A DNA stretch of 64,000 nucleotides from Erythrobacter litoralis (GTDB lineage: Bacteria > Pseudomonadota > Alphaproteobacteria > Sphingomonadales > Sphingomonadaceae), in NCBI RefSeq assembly GCF_029760855.1, contig NZ_SOSI01000001.1, forward strand, positions 541,001 to 605,000. The letters run 5' to 3'. The stretch's first letter is position 1, and each line of letters opens with the position of its first letter. This document shows, in pieces, positions 45,842 through 54,500 of the stretch. The notes beneath the pieces are model-generated. The model had not been told where the DNA came from, did no database searches, and was given only the letters and a program-made list of their open reading frames with translations. The translations under genes were made by a program, and so were the position numbers.

Positions 45842-46360
45842 TCACCGTAGCGATCCGATGGCCTGGGAAACCGCTAGCATAACCAGAACGAGTACCAGCA
45901 AGCCGGCTGCAATAATCACAACAGCGGCCCATCGAAACGTCGAGGCGTGTTTGCCGTCGAGCACCTCCGGCACCACGCGCGGTTCCCTCATCTCGCTCCA
46001 GGGAATGTCGCGCCGAAAAACCGGCGCACTGTCCGAAAGCGACATGTTGAAACTGTCGTCGTGCCGGGTCCCGAGTGGCCCTTTGGCCGGGCTGGCGAAC
46101 AGATGAGACTTTTTACCTGTAACAGTTTTACAGGTGGCTTTTTCGCAGCGCGCGCGATGCAGGCGAGCTAGCCTGGCCTTGGTTACGCCCCCGAATTTCG
46201 CGCGAAGGGTTTCGATCCGCTGCGTGGCGGCCGAAGCGGAGATATCAAGTTTTGCTGCAATTTCCTTATGGGTGAGCCCTTCACCGACCATGTCCAGCGT
46301 CTCGGTCTGCTTTTCCGTTAAGCCTCGATAGACCGCATCAATGTCGGGGGCGTCTGACAT
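45842..46360 (-). CDS. Membrane-anchored LuxR-type regulator
   Basis: 172 residues. The GerE/LuxR helix-turn-helix is N-terminal (LTEKQTETLDMVGEGLTHKEIAAKLDISASAATQRIETLRAKFG, residues ~14-57). A polar linker is followed by one C-terminal transmembrane helix (WAAVVIIAAGLLVLVLVMLAVSQ). There is no receiver or autoinducer domain, so signal input must come through the membrane end. Unusual order: DNA-binding domain in the cytoplasm at the N-terminus, anchor at the C-terminus. Confidence 0.75.
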   Translation of the reverse strand: MSDAPDIDAVYRGLTEKQTETLDMVGEGLTHKEIAAKLDISASAATQRIETLRAKFGGVTKARLARLHRARCEKATCKTVTGKKSHLFASPAKGPLGTRHDDSFNMSLSDSAPVFRRDIPWSEMREPRVVPEVLDGKHASTFRWAAVVIIAAGLLVLVLVMLAVSQAIGSLR

Positions 46361-46423
46361 TCAGATATTGTAACGTGTGAATGGTGGTCTGGTCCAGAGC
46401 GCGTATCGTCCTTCGCGGGCCAG

Positions 46424-46633
46424 CTACTTACCAAGCTTGGCAAGGGCCGTTTCCACATGGACAGCAGCAAGTGTCTCGCCGGCAGCGTCGAGATCCTCGA
46501 GCAGCCGAGTCATACGCTGCCGGAAATCGTTTGTCTCTGCAGAGCCCGATGCGATAGGGCTCTCTTCACTGGCTTTGCCCGACCCCTCCATTGCACGCTC
46601 CTTCAGGCTGACCGATACCTGCGCATTTATCAT
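46424..46633 (-). CDS. Hypothetical small protein
   Basis: 69 residues starting MINAQVSVSLKERAMEG and ending in a helix (RQRMTRLLEDLDAAGETLAAVHVETALAKLGK). No family recognised and no strong ribosome site. Its place just upstream of the LuxR gene on the same strand and its helical ending support a real gene. Confidence 0.45.
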   Translation of the reverse strand: MINAQVSVSLKERAMEGSGKASEESPIASGSAETNDFRQRMTRLLEDLDAAGETLAAVHVETALAKLGK

Positions 46634-46921
46634 CGCTATGCTACGATGCAAACTGGATGACGACCTCGGGTATGTCTTGACGACCTTTGAGGCTTCTCCG
46701 GTGCGGTAGCAACAGTTCGAACCTTTCGACCGGATATGCGATTAAATCCAGAAAGCTGTCATGGCCCCCATAAATAACGGGCCATCCCCCAAGACCTGAA
46801 GGTAGTCGAACTTTGATCGCCAACATTCTTCTGCGACAGTCGATCATAAATGGTGTGAATGACCGCGCAGGCATTTGGGCGAAAAGGTTGGTGGCGGGCA
46901 CCGATAGAATTCGCCGACCAT

Positions 46922-46957
46922 AAAAACAGCACGGCGAAGATCGCGACCTTCGCCGTG
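46922..46957 (-). terminator. Intrinsic terminator of the small exported-peptide gene
   Basis: On the minus strand, stem CACGGCGAAG/CTTCGCCGTG (10 bp, 46930-46957) with an 8-base loop is followed by CTGTTTTTA. It lies 43 bp after the stop of the 51-residue peptide gene and has no other gene to serve on that strand. Confidence 0.75.
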
Positions 46958-47000
46958 CATGTGAACGCGCCACGGTGCGCTCAGGAACGTCAATAAACGA

Positions 47001-47156
47001 TCAGGTACACATAACGACCCAGTCTACCCAGTCGCGCCACGAGTTGCCAAGGCTATTGCAGTAGTCCCGAGGCACATACGCCATAGCTGCTGTGCTGAAT
47101 GTGATCGCAGCTGTGACTACAGCTGTACCGATAGCAGTTTTCTTGCCAAATTTCAT
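47001..47156 (-). CDS. Short exported peptide (51 residues)
   Basis: ATG at 47156 with GGAGA eight bases upstream; stop at 47001. The first ~26 residues are a Sec signal: MKFGKKTAIGTAVVTAAITF with cleavage expected after STAAMA. That leaves a mature peptide of about 25 residues: YVPRDYCNSLGNSWRDW then VDWVVMCT, with two Cys (one disulfide possible) and three Trp spaced as WRDWVDW. A strong terminator follows (46922-46957), so it is a separate transcription unit. Function unknown; a secreted peptide, signal or bacteriocin-like product are all open. Confidence 0.7.
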   Translation of the reverse strand: MKFGKKTAIGTAVVTAAITFSTAAMAYVPRDYCNSLGNSWRDWVDWVVMCT

Positions 47157-47496
47157 ATTCCATCTCCGAATATTATTTTTTTTCTAGACATGTCTCTGTT
47201 TCAAATCATGTCATGAGAGAATAAAAATCAAAACTAAAACGAAGTCAACCCAAGTAATTATACTTAATCCAAACTACTGGATAAGATAAACTCGAATTTG
47301 AGGTTGTTCCATCTGAGCTCCGTTTGTCGCCCAATCGATAGCCGGCTGTCGGTCAGTAGGTCCGGTTCCGGGTCCAATCGCAGCAAAGCAGCTAGTCCGC
47401 TTTTAGGCGGTTCGTACGCCCCTATCGAACGGCTGGAATTGGGGTGGAAAGCGGACATAGCTTGACCAAGCATTCAATGATGCTGAAAAGCCTCAA
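47157..47496. other. AT-rich upstream region of the short peptide gene, then repeat copy 4
   Basis: The first ~110 bases are A/T-rich with T-runs (TATTATTTTTTTTC) and hold the likely promoter of the minus-strand peptide gene. The rest contains the palindromic repeat at 47395-47456. No gene is seen. Confidence 0.5.
47395..47456 (+). repeat. Palindromic repeat, copy 4 (best arms)
   Basis: GTCCGCTTT (47395-47403) pairs perfectly with AAAGCGGAC (47448-47456). Inside the right arm lies AATTGGGGTGGA (47437-), shared with the other copies. 62 bases, just before the HExxH gene. Confidence 0.75.
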
Positions 47497-48156
47497 ATGC
47501 CTACAACCCCAACACCTTGGAAGAAGAGTAGGACCTTCGGCGACATCTATGGTGGTCGGCAGAGCAGAAAGTTCGCCGACAACATATTCCAACGAGCACA
47601 TTCAATTGAGCGGCCAAACGCGCAAGATCAGTTGCCTATCCTGATCGAAGAAAATCCCTCAAAAAACTTCTTCTTTCCGCTTAGTGGTGAGGAAGTGCTT
47701 GAGGCTCTTAGATCGCTTCCAAAGCGCGACTGCGAGGGCATCACACACGTCTGGCTTCGGCGGCTAAAGAAGTCTGATTTTATCAACCGCTCTCAGCCAT
47801 TGGCTTGGTTTGCCTGTGGGAGCGGAGTTCGGGTCATTACACTGTATCCTTGGCCAAACTCGATGGAGTTGTCGTTCGGGCAGAAACGCCCCTCGAACAG
47901 GATCGTGAACGAAACCGCTCGCTATGGTGGGGTCATCAGGAAGCGTGGTCGGGAGTGGTTCTCGGAGTGGACGGTCCCATCACTTCGTAAGTTCTATCTG
48001 CAAGGCATTCTGTTTCACGAAGTCGGGCATCATATCGACCAATACAATCGACACTTCAGTGCCGCGAATGCCAAGGGTGTTGAGGAGTTTGCTGATCAAT
48101 ATGCGCTAGCAAAGACTGCAACAGCGACCCATATCTGCAATTTACTAGCGAAGTAG
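47497..48156 (+). CDS. HExxH-motif protein (zincin-like)
   Basis: 219 residues. The C-terminal half has GILFHEVGHHIDQYNRHFSAANAKGVEEFADQYA: HEVGH as zinc site and a downstream EEFAD Glu as a possible third ligand, the gluzincin-like arrangement. The N-terminus is basic and unlike known proteases. It ends in TAG exactly in frame with, and directly before, the DUF2075 remnant. The gene may be cargo beside the truncated helicase-like gene. Confidence 0.6.
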   Translation: MPTTPTPWKKSRTFGDIYGGRQSRKFADNIFQRAHSIERPNAQDQLPILIEENPSKNFFFPLSGEEVLEALRSLPKRDCEGITHVWLRRLKKSDFINRSQPLAWFACGSGVRVITLYPWPNSMELSFGQKRPSNRIVNETARYGGVIRKRGREWFSEWTVPSLRKFYLQGILFHEVGHHIDQYNRHFSAANAKGVEEFADQYALAKTATATHICNLLAK

Positions 48157-49197
48157 CCGACCACTGACGAACATCGCCGTGCGTCTGCCTTTATCCAAAA
48201 CATTCATCACTTCCGCGACGATGCTCTGGCAACCGACCAGCCGCCGATTGAGCGGGTCGCCATCTTCGATGAAGCCCAGCGCGCTTGGGACGTGGAACAG
48301 ACCTCGAAGTTCATGCAGCAGAAGAAAGGGCAACTCGGCTTTTCGATGTCAGAGCCCGAGTTCTTGCTCAGCATCATGGACCGTCACAATGGCTGGTGCG
48401 CTATCATTTGTCTCGTTGGCAGCGGCCAAGAAATCAACACCGGCGAGGCTGGCATCGAAGAATGGCTACGGGCTTTGCAGCGCTCCTTTCCGCACTGGGA
48501 AGCGCATCTGCCTGCCACTCTGGAGCATACCATTCCGATTGAGCGCGAGACAACGGCTCCGGCGCTACACCTTGCGACCTCGTTGCGCTCCTTTCGCGCC
48601 GAACGCCTTTCTGACTTCGTTGGGAAAGTCATCGAAGGCGACGCCGAGGCAGCGCGAGCGATCAGCAATGAGCTTACCGGCTTCCCGCTCTTAATCACTC
48701 GAGACCTTGAGGCCGCTCGCTCTTGGCTTCGCGGTAAGACGCGCGGTAACGAGCGCGCCGGCTTGCTTGCCTCATCAAATGCGGCCCGGCTCAAACCTCA
48801 CGGTATCTTCGTCAAAGCAAAGATCGAACCGTCGCAGTGGTTTCTTGCTCCTGGCGATGACGTGCGCTCGTCACATACGCTCGAGGATGCCGCCGGTGAA
48901 TTTGATGTGCAGGGCCTAGAGCTCGACTGGAGCTGCGTTTGTTGGGACGCGAATTTCCGACGAGTAGGCGACATTTGGGAAGCGCTCCAGTTTCGCGGGA
49001 CCCAGTGGCAGGCGGTCAATGATCAAAGCCGCAAGGCCTTCATCGCGAACTCGTATCGCGTTCTGCTAACGCGGGCCCGCCAAGGTATGGTTGTCTTTGT
49101 GCCAACTGGTTCGGATATTGACCGAACCCGACCGATCGCGGCTTACAACGATATCTGGGATTTCTTGGTGAAGTGCGGGATGGCCCCCATAGCTTAG
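48157..49197 (+). pseudogene. 5'-truncated DUF2075 (P-loop) protein
   Basis: From the codon after the upstream TAG, the frame reads TDEHRRASAFIQNIHHFRDD, ERVAIFDEAQRAWD (Walker B), KFMQQKKGQLGFSMSEPEFLLSIMDRHNGW and CLVGSGQEINTGEAGIEEW, ending with the helicase-like tail YRVLLTRARQGMVVFVP. This is the second half of DUF2075 ATPases; Walker A and the N-terminal part are gone. A GTG at 48292 could start a shorter product, but it would lack the ATP-binding loop. The junction at 48156/48157 looks like a deletion or insertion scar. Confidence 0.7.
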
Positions 49198-49998
49198 CGC
49201 GCCGATAAGCTCGTTGCTTTGCGCGCTTCTCCACCGCAAGCAGACGGGCAACAATCGGCCCAATTCCCGTTAATTCGCGACGTTCTACGAAATACTTTTC
49301 TTTGGTAAATTTCGAGAAACAACAAACATTTCCCACAGAGCGTTCGATCAGGTTCACTACCATGCGGATGTGCTCACTAAGCTTGATTGTGGTGAGCGCT
49401 CCACGGCTCACCATCGGGAACGGCACCAGCGACTTGTTCTGTAGAGTAGAGGCCACAAAAGCCTGCAACGCCGAATAACCAGCTAAGCGCTTGGCCGCAG
49501 CCCTGACACACGCCCCGCAAACACGCCAGGTTTGCCAAAGCCACATCTAGCGCTGACTCGGTCCAACATGTGCCGAGCCGCACTTTGAACAAAAGCACGT
49601 CGACATCGCGCATCTGGTTCGGGGGGCCACTTTTGTGTCGAAAGTTCGCGTACTTCAGCTTCATATTTGAACGTTGCGCAACGCAATTGGGGGGACCGCT
49701 TCGTAATAGGTAGTACGGTTACCCCCCCTATCATTTTTCGGTTTTGCATTTTTTTTTGCCCCCCGCCGGTGTCCGGAACAAAGGCGCCAAGGTTTTAGAA
49801 ACCCCCCCTCCCATACCTGTCGTTGCAAGGCACACATGCCGGTCTCCAAGCACCGAGCTTTTTTCTTCAGTATCGCCAAAGGGAATGCCCACGACGCTCC
49901 GCCGTTTAGATTGCTCCCGCGTCGCAGGCATTCCCTATGCCGAGCTTCCCACATCCTGTTGATGATTCTTGGTGAAGTCGGAGCGGAGAGCATAGGAC

Positions 49999-50029
49999 GA
50001 CCAACCCCCGCCAAATGGCTGGGTTGGTC
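49999..50029. repeat. Hairpin A (9-bp stem)
   Basis: GACCAACCC (49999-50007) pairs with GGGTTGGTC (50021-50029); the 13-base loop contains a further GCCA/TGGC pair. Confidence 0.6.
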
Positions 50030-50176
50030 CTCCCCTACTGCGTATCAGATGCTCCTCGGAGCCAGCCGTCGCATTCGGGCGCAAGTGGTGCCGGCACCGG
50101 CCCACCCGCTTAGCAGCTGCTTCTCGAAACTTTGTGCCGTTCCGGAGATCCCCGCTCTGCCTTTCGGACTCGGGTT

Positions 50177-50208
50177 CCCGCTATGATCTCACCCCATTTG
50201 GTAGCGGG
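50177..50208. repeat. Hairpin B
   Basis: CCCGCTA (50177-50183) pairs with TAGCGGG (50202-50208) over 18 bases; followed six bases later by the next hairpin. Confidence 0.5.
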
Positions 50209-50213
50209 ATTAT

Positions 50214-50231
50214 TTTGGGCGCATCCCCAAA
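50214..50231. repeat. Hairpin C
   Basis: TTTGGG (50214-50219) pairs with CCCAAA (50226-50231) over a 6-base loop. Confidence 0.45.
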
Positions 50232-50247
50232 CGGATTAAGCCAAACG

Positions 50248-50282
50248 AATGCGCCATACGCGGCAAAGCCGCGCAACGCATT
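50248..50282. repeat. Hairpin D (nested stem)
   Basis: Outer arms AATGCG/CGCATT (50248-50253, 50277-50282) enclose an inner stem CGCGGC-AAA-GCCGCG (50259-50273). It ends two bases before the stop codon of the HTH gene on the minus strand, so it could also end that transcript. Confidence 0.6.
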
Positions 50283-50284
50283 TC

Positions 50285-50482
50285 TCAGAGAACTTCAGGT
50301 GATACGGTCGACCAGTCGCGTTCGGCACGCTCAATGACTTCGATGTGGTAACGGACTCGATTGCCAATTTTGTTGTACTGGGGACCAATCCCCTTATCGC
50401 GCCATCCCTCAAGGGTACGCGGACTTATGCGCCAGCGGTGCGCCAGCTCTTTGGTTGTTAAAAACATCTGCGTGTTTGCCAC
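50285..50482 (-). CDS. AlpA/excisionase-like helix-turn-helix protein
   Basis: 65 residues from a GTG at 50482 with GAGG seven bases before. The single domain is a MerR-like winged HTH: FLTTKELAHRWRISPRTLEGWRDKGIGPQYNKIGNRVRYHIEVIERAERD. Such proteins act as excisionases or control genes of integrative elements and prophages. Here it is 23 kb from the tyrosine recombinase, which would fit a large element carrying both. Confidence 0.8.
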   Translation of the reverse strand: MANTQMFLTTKELAHRWRISPRTLEGWRDKGIGPQYNKIGNRVRYHIEVIERAERDWSTVSPEVL

Positions 50483-50588
50483 GTGATTACCTCGCCTTGG
50501 ACTAAGGCGGGAGTGACTTACGCAGACGGGCGCTAGCTAAGAGGCAAGGAAGTGGTTCAAGGCTTTAAATAGGCTCCAGCCTTACAGC

Positions 50589-51149
50589 TCACTCACTTTG
50601 GCGGGCGGTTCCTGTACTTGTTTTGCTTAGGAAATTCAGTTTGCCAGACGCCGTTGAAAAGGTTTCAGACACATGATATTCTAAGCCCAGCTCTGCACGC
50701 ACTCGCTCAAGCATGTCCTTTTTTGTGATTAAAGATACTGGATTTGCTTTGAGCCAATTACTCATAACCCGACGTACTGCGGAGCGCACTTGAGGCAACT
50801 CGGGCGGAATTTTCTGAACGGTGCGTTGTTCGATGCAGATCGAACTAAAGCCGACCCGGCCACCTTCCGCATAGCCAAGTTCATTGAACCAAATATTGTA
50901 GTACATTGTCGCCCAATGCATGGGCCCGATTTCTTGGAATGAGGGCTCTTCACCCCAGCGACCGAAACCGACAAGCTCGCCTTCGCTCAATCGCTTTATT
51001 AGACGCGCGAACAAGTTGTCAGCTAGATCATGCGGAACGTCCGGGTATCTACCATAACGGTCTAGCATCATCGGCTTGGGTTGCGCGCTCCACACGAGGA
51101 ACTCGGCCCACTCAACGTCGGTGGCAACGAGCCGCACGGTATCGGGCAT
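50589..51149 (-). CDS. Hypothetical protein of mobile-element type
   Basis: 186 residues from ATG 51149 (MPDTVRLVATDVEWAEFLVW). Features: GRYPDVPHDLADNLFARLIKRLSEGELVGFGRWGE, MHWATMYYNIWFNE and ITKKDMLERVRAELGLEYHVSETF. I recognise no domain; the composition resembles proteins carried on alphaproteobacterial islands. Same strand as the HTH gene and the defence-like operon. Confidence 0.5.
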   Translation of the reverse strand: MPDTVRLVATDVEWAEFLVWSAQPKPMMLDRYGRYPDVPHDLADNLFARLIKRLSEGELVGFGRWGEEPSFQEIGPMHWATMYYNIWFNELGYAEGGRVGFSSICIEQRTVQKIPPELPQVRSAVRRVMSNWLKANPVSLITKKDMLERVRAELGLEYHVSETFSTASGKLNFLSKTSTGTARQSE

Positions 51150-51273
51150 TGGTTTTCTTCTCACTACGCTTGATTACGCAATCGCTCGAAGATCGCAAAG
51201 TCGTCGAAGATAATAACGGCAAGTATGAAGAAGGTGTAAACCGGCTTCACTAACGGTTTGAGACCAGCGGTCG

Positions 51274-51547
51274 CTACCGCCAGCCGCCCCGTGTCAGCTT
51301 TTGGGCCGATTCCTGAATGGCTGGTTCTGGGCGCTGAGAGGCGGAAAGCCGCTGTTCGATTAGCGCCTTAGAAAGGGCGGCTGCCGACCAATTCAAGTCG
51401 TTCGCTAATTCGGTATTGAACGGCTGTTTCTCCCGGAGCCTGCCACTCTCGTTCCAGCGACCAGCCAAACTGCTACGCGCCCTCATTCTGTCCGCCGCGC
51501 GATCGCAGGAGTCGAATTTGAATCTTTCCGAAGCTTCCGCCAATTCT
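51274..51547 (-). other. Possible short gene or remnant after the nuclease-STAND gene
   Basis: The minus strand holds an open frame reading ITEELAEASERFKFDS ... RLREKQPFNTELANDLNWSA ... AIQESAQKLTRGGWR to a stop at 51274. It has protein-like composition but no ribosome site. It may be the C-terminal remnant of another gene or a short fifth gene (from ATG 51486, 70 residues). Confidence 0.3.
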
Positions 51548-54500
51548 TCAGTGATCCTTGTCGGCCTTCTTGGCTGCGTCCTCGCGGTGCTTGAGTTGCT
51601 GCTTCCGGACCTGACCGGCCTCGTCGAAGAACTCATAAGGCAGTGCGTCAAAGACGTCCCCGAGGCTCGAAGGGTCGTGTCGTGACCAGAGAAAGAATGG
51701 ATCCACCAGCTCGATGATCGCCAATAGCCTGGCCCATTGAAGCGGCTTTGGCGATGTCATTAGGAGTGCCATATGCTCCATCGCTGAAGCTTCGTACGCG
51801 CGCCGCCGGAGGGCATCGCGAGCAGCTTCCTGAACGCCGGGCGAAATATCCCCGGCAAGCATATCGAGCCATGGCAGTGGGACAGCGGGAGGAATCACCG
51901 CGGCAAGCCGGGCGGCTATGGTCCGGTCCTTGGCGCGTGAGGCCGTAGCTAGCGGGGAGGCCAAGGCCGCCAGGCCCTCGCCGCCGAGGTGGATGCGCAG
52001 CCGCCGCTCAAGCTCCAGGCGGAGTGAGGGCTTGGCGCCGCGGTACCGCTCAATCAGTTCTTGGCCGGCACGTTTAGGATCGATCTCGAGCATGAGGTCG
52101 GCCGCAACGGCGAGATCATGGCGAAGCAGGAGGCGGCGCGCAGCGAAAAAGGCTTCATCGGGCTCCTCTTGGCGCAGATAATCGATGGCGGTGACAGCGT
52201 TACCACGGTCGAAGCCCGAATATCGGTAGCTTGCCCGCACCAACTCGTCCTGTGCCCATGCGTCGCCGGCCTCGGCAAGTAGCTGCAACTGTCTTCCATC
52301 GATGAGCAGATGCCCATTCTCGCGCGAGCGCCGAAGAAACTGGATGACAGCTGTCTTGCCCGCGGGATCCTTCACCAGGACATCCAGATAGCCGCGCCGG
52401 GAGGCGGAGTTGGTGCCGAGGTCTTGCCCAGACAGCCAGTCGATTACGTCCTGCTTGGCATCCTTGTCGCCCCGCTCGGCGAGATAGGTCGCGACGAACT
52501 GGGCCTCATCATCGAACTGGCCCTCCAGCAGCGCGCGGGTGAGCGGAAGGATCTCGGGCGTGTAGAACTGCAATGCCCTGAACGAACCAAGGATTCTGCG
52601 GCGAAGCGCAACTGGGGTCTCCGGCGCGAGGTAAATGGCGACCAGCGGCTTCGCGTCGTCAGCATCCAAAAGGAACCCGGTGAGTGCGGCAGCGATGTCC
52701 AGCGATTCCGGATCGCCGAGCGCCAGGAGCTCGGCGATCCGTACGCGCAGCCCGGACAAGTCCCTCCCGGCGGAGCTCCGCATCTCCGAAGCGTCTATGT
52801 AGACACTGGCGCCAACACGGACCATCGCTTCGAGCTGCGCGTCGCAACCATGGACTGCGAGCGCGCCCATGCGCTTGCTTTCGCCGTAAGGCTGGGCGCC
52901 TGCGTCAGGCGGCACCTTCTGTAGCGCGGACGAGACGGTGCTCGAGCTTGACCAGAGCGACGAAATGTAGCCGTCCTGGCGCCCGAACATATTTGGCCTG
53001 CCGAGTTCGGCTAGGACCAACTGGTCGTAACCCTCCCCGGCGATCATCGCGAGGATGCGCTCACATTCGTTTCCGGTGGTGTCGCGGGTCATCGACATGC
53101 GTCCGCGCCGCGACGAGGCGAAACGTACAAGCTGGGTCTCGAGCTCGGTTCCGGCGCGGGCTCGCAACGCCTCGAACTGCCAAGGCTCGCTCAGGCGCGG
53201 CAGGAACCGCAAGGGATGGCTGGGGCCGTCTTCGCGCCCGTCGGGATCATCATTGATCGTATTGAAGGTGCAAAGGTTCTCGGTGAGCGTGTCGAGCAGA
53301 AGGGCGAGGGTCTGCGGGTCCATCGCTTCGGGGTTGAAGCGATAGTACAAGACCGCGTCGGTATCGGGCTTGTCCCCAGCCCGGACCCGCGTGCGGATGG
53401 CAGCGCCCAGCGCGGTCGGGTCCGCTGCATGAAGATCGTCGAACCACCAGTTCGCGGCGCGCCAGCCATAGACGTCGCTGCCTTCCGCAATGTGGCGGAT
53501 GGCTTCCTGAGGGTTGAGCCGCGAGAGGCTGCGTAGAACCCGATCTCGAGTCCATTCGTCGTCGTCGGCGGCTGCCTTATCGAGGGCCGGCAAAAGCGAC
53601 GTCTCGCGAAAATGGCCGATCGCTGCGATCAGGGCGGGACTCGGCGTCGGCATCAGCGTGGCGATCCGCTCGCGATGACGGACCCAGATTTCCGCGGCGG
53701 CCTCGCTGTCGATTGATCTGATATCCTTGAGCACCCAAAGAAGCTGGTCGATCGCCACGGCTTGGCTTTCGGTGGCGAGCTTCGCGTTGACCCAGCTAGG
53801 GTTGGCGCGAACCGAATTGTGAAACGCCTCCGAGCTCAGCTGATACGCATGGAAGACCCGCGATCGGTTATCGACATCGGCGTCGCCCTTGGAGGCTTCG
53901 AAGGTGATCGACCGTGCCAGATGCACATTCCAGATCGCGTCCAGCGCTGCTCCAGCGGGAACTAGGCGGGCAGCCCTGAGGCCCATCACCACTTCACGCT
54001 CCTCGTCAGAGGCAACCTGCCGCGCGATCAGCTCCCGCACGGGCGCCGGGTCTGCCTCCGCGACAGCTGCGAGCGCGAAGGGGATGTTGCACGGAACATC
54101 CCAGTCGCGCTCCTCGTCGAACGCGCGTTTGCTCAGCAACTCAAGGGCGGGGACGATGTTCGCCCCAATGCTGCCGAAACCTCTGCGCCACTTGTCCTCG
54201 GAACGCACTTCCTGAGGCAGGCGGACAACATGCTCCCAGGTGAGGTCAGCAACGAACTGAGGCTCGCATTGCTCGGCCAACAGCCAGAGCGCATCGAAAT
54301 AGACATAGCCCAGGCGGTTGCCGATCCGCTCCTTGTTCTTGGCCATCAGGCCATCGATCGAGGCAAAGAGCGCCTCGGCCTGGGGCGCGGTCAGACCATC
54401 CTCTTGAATCTCCTCGGCGACCGCTTCGGCGATCGCCCAGTTGAGCATCCGGTCGGTGGCGAACTGGATGCGGTCCGACGTCGGCCGGCGGAGCAGGCCG

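Larger units (their letters stand above)
49198..50284. other. Structured gap with hairpins and homopolymer runs, no gene
   Basis: 1.09 kb without a supported gene. It contains C7, T9, C6 and C7 runs between about 49726 and 49810, and four hairpins from 49999 to 50282 (listed separately). Short minus-strand frames exist but have no start signal or recognisable family. The right end abuts the AlpA-like HTH gene, so this could be a transfer or replication origin of a mobile element, or simply decayed DNA. Confidence 0.45.

Noticed and set aside
46641..46973. Minus-strand frame, possible gene from 46874
   Set aside because: Runs through the terminator hairpin, has no ribosome site and no recognised family; left unannotated though not impossible.
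49377..49664. Cys-rich minus-strand frame
   Set aside because: Unusual composition, no start signal, and overlapping frames are equally open; probably decayed DNA.
49731..49931. 66-codon Lys-rich minus-strand frame
   Set aside because: Contains the homopolymer runs and has no recognisable domain.
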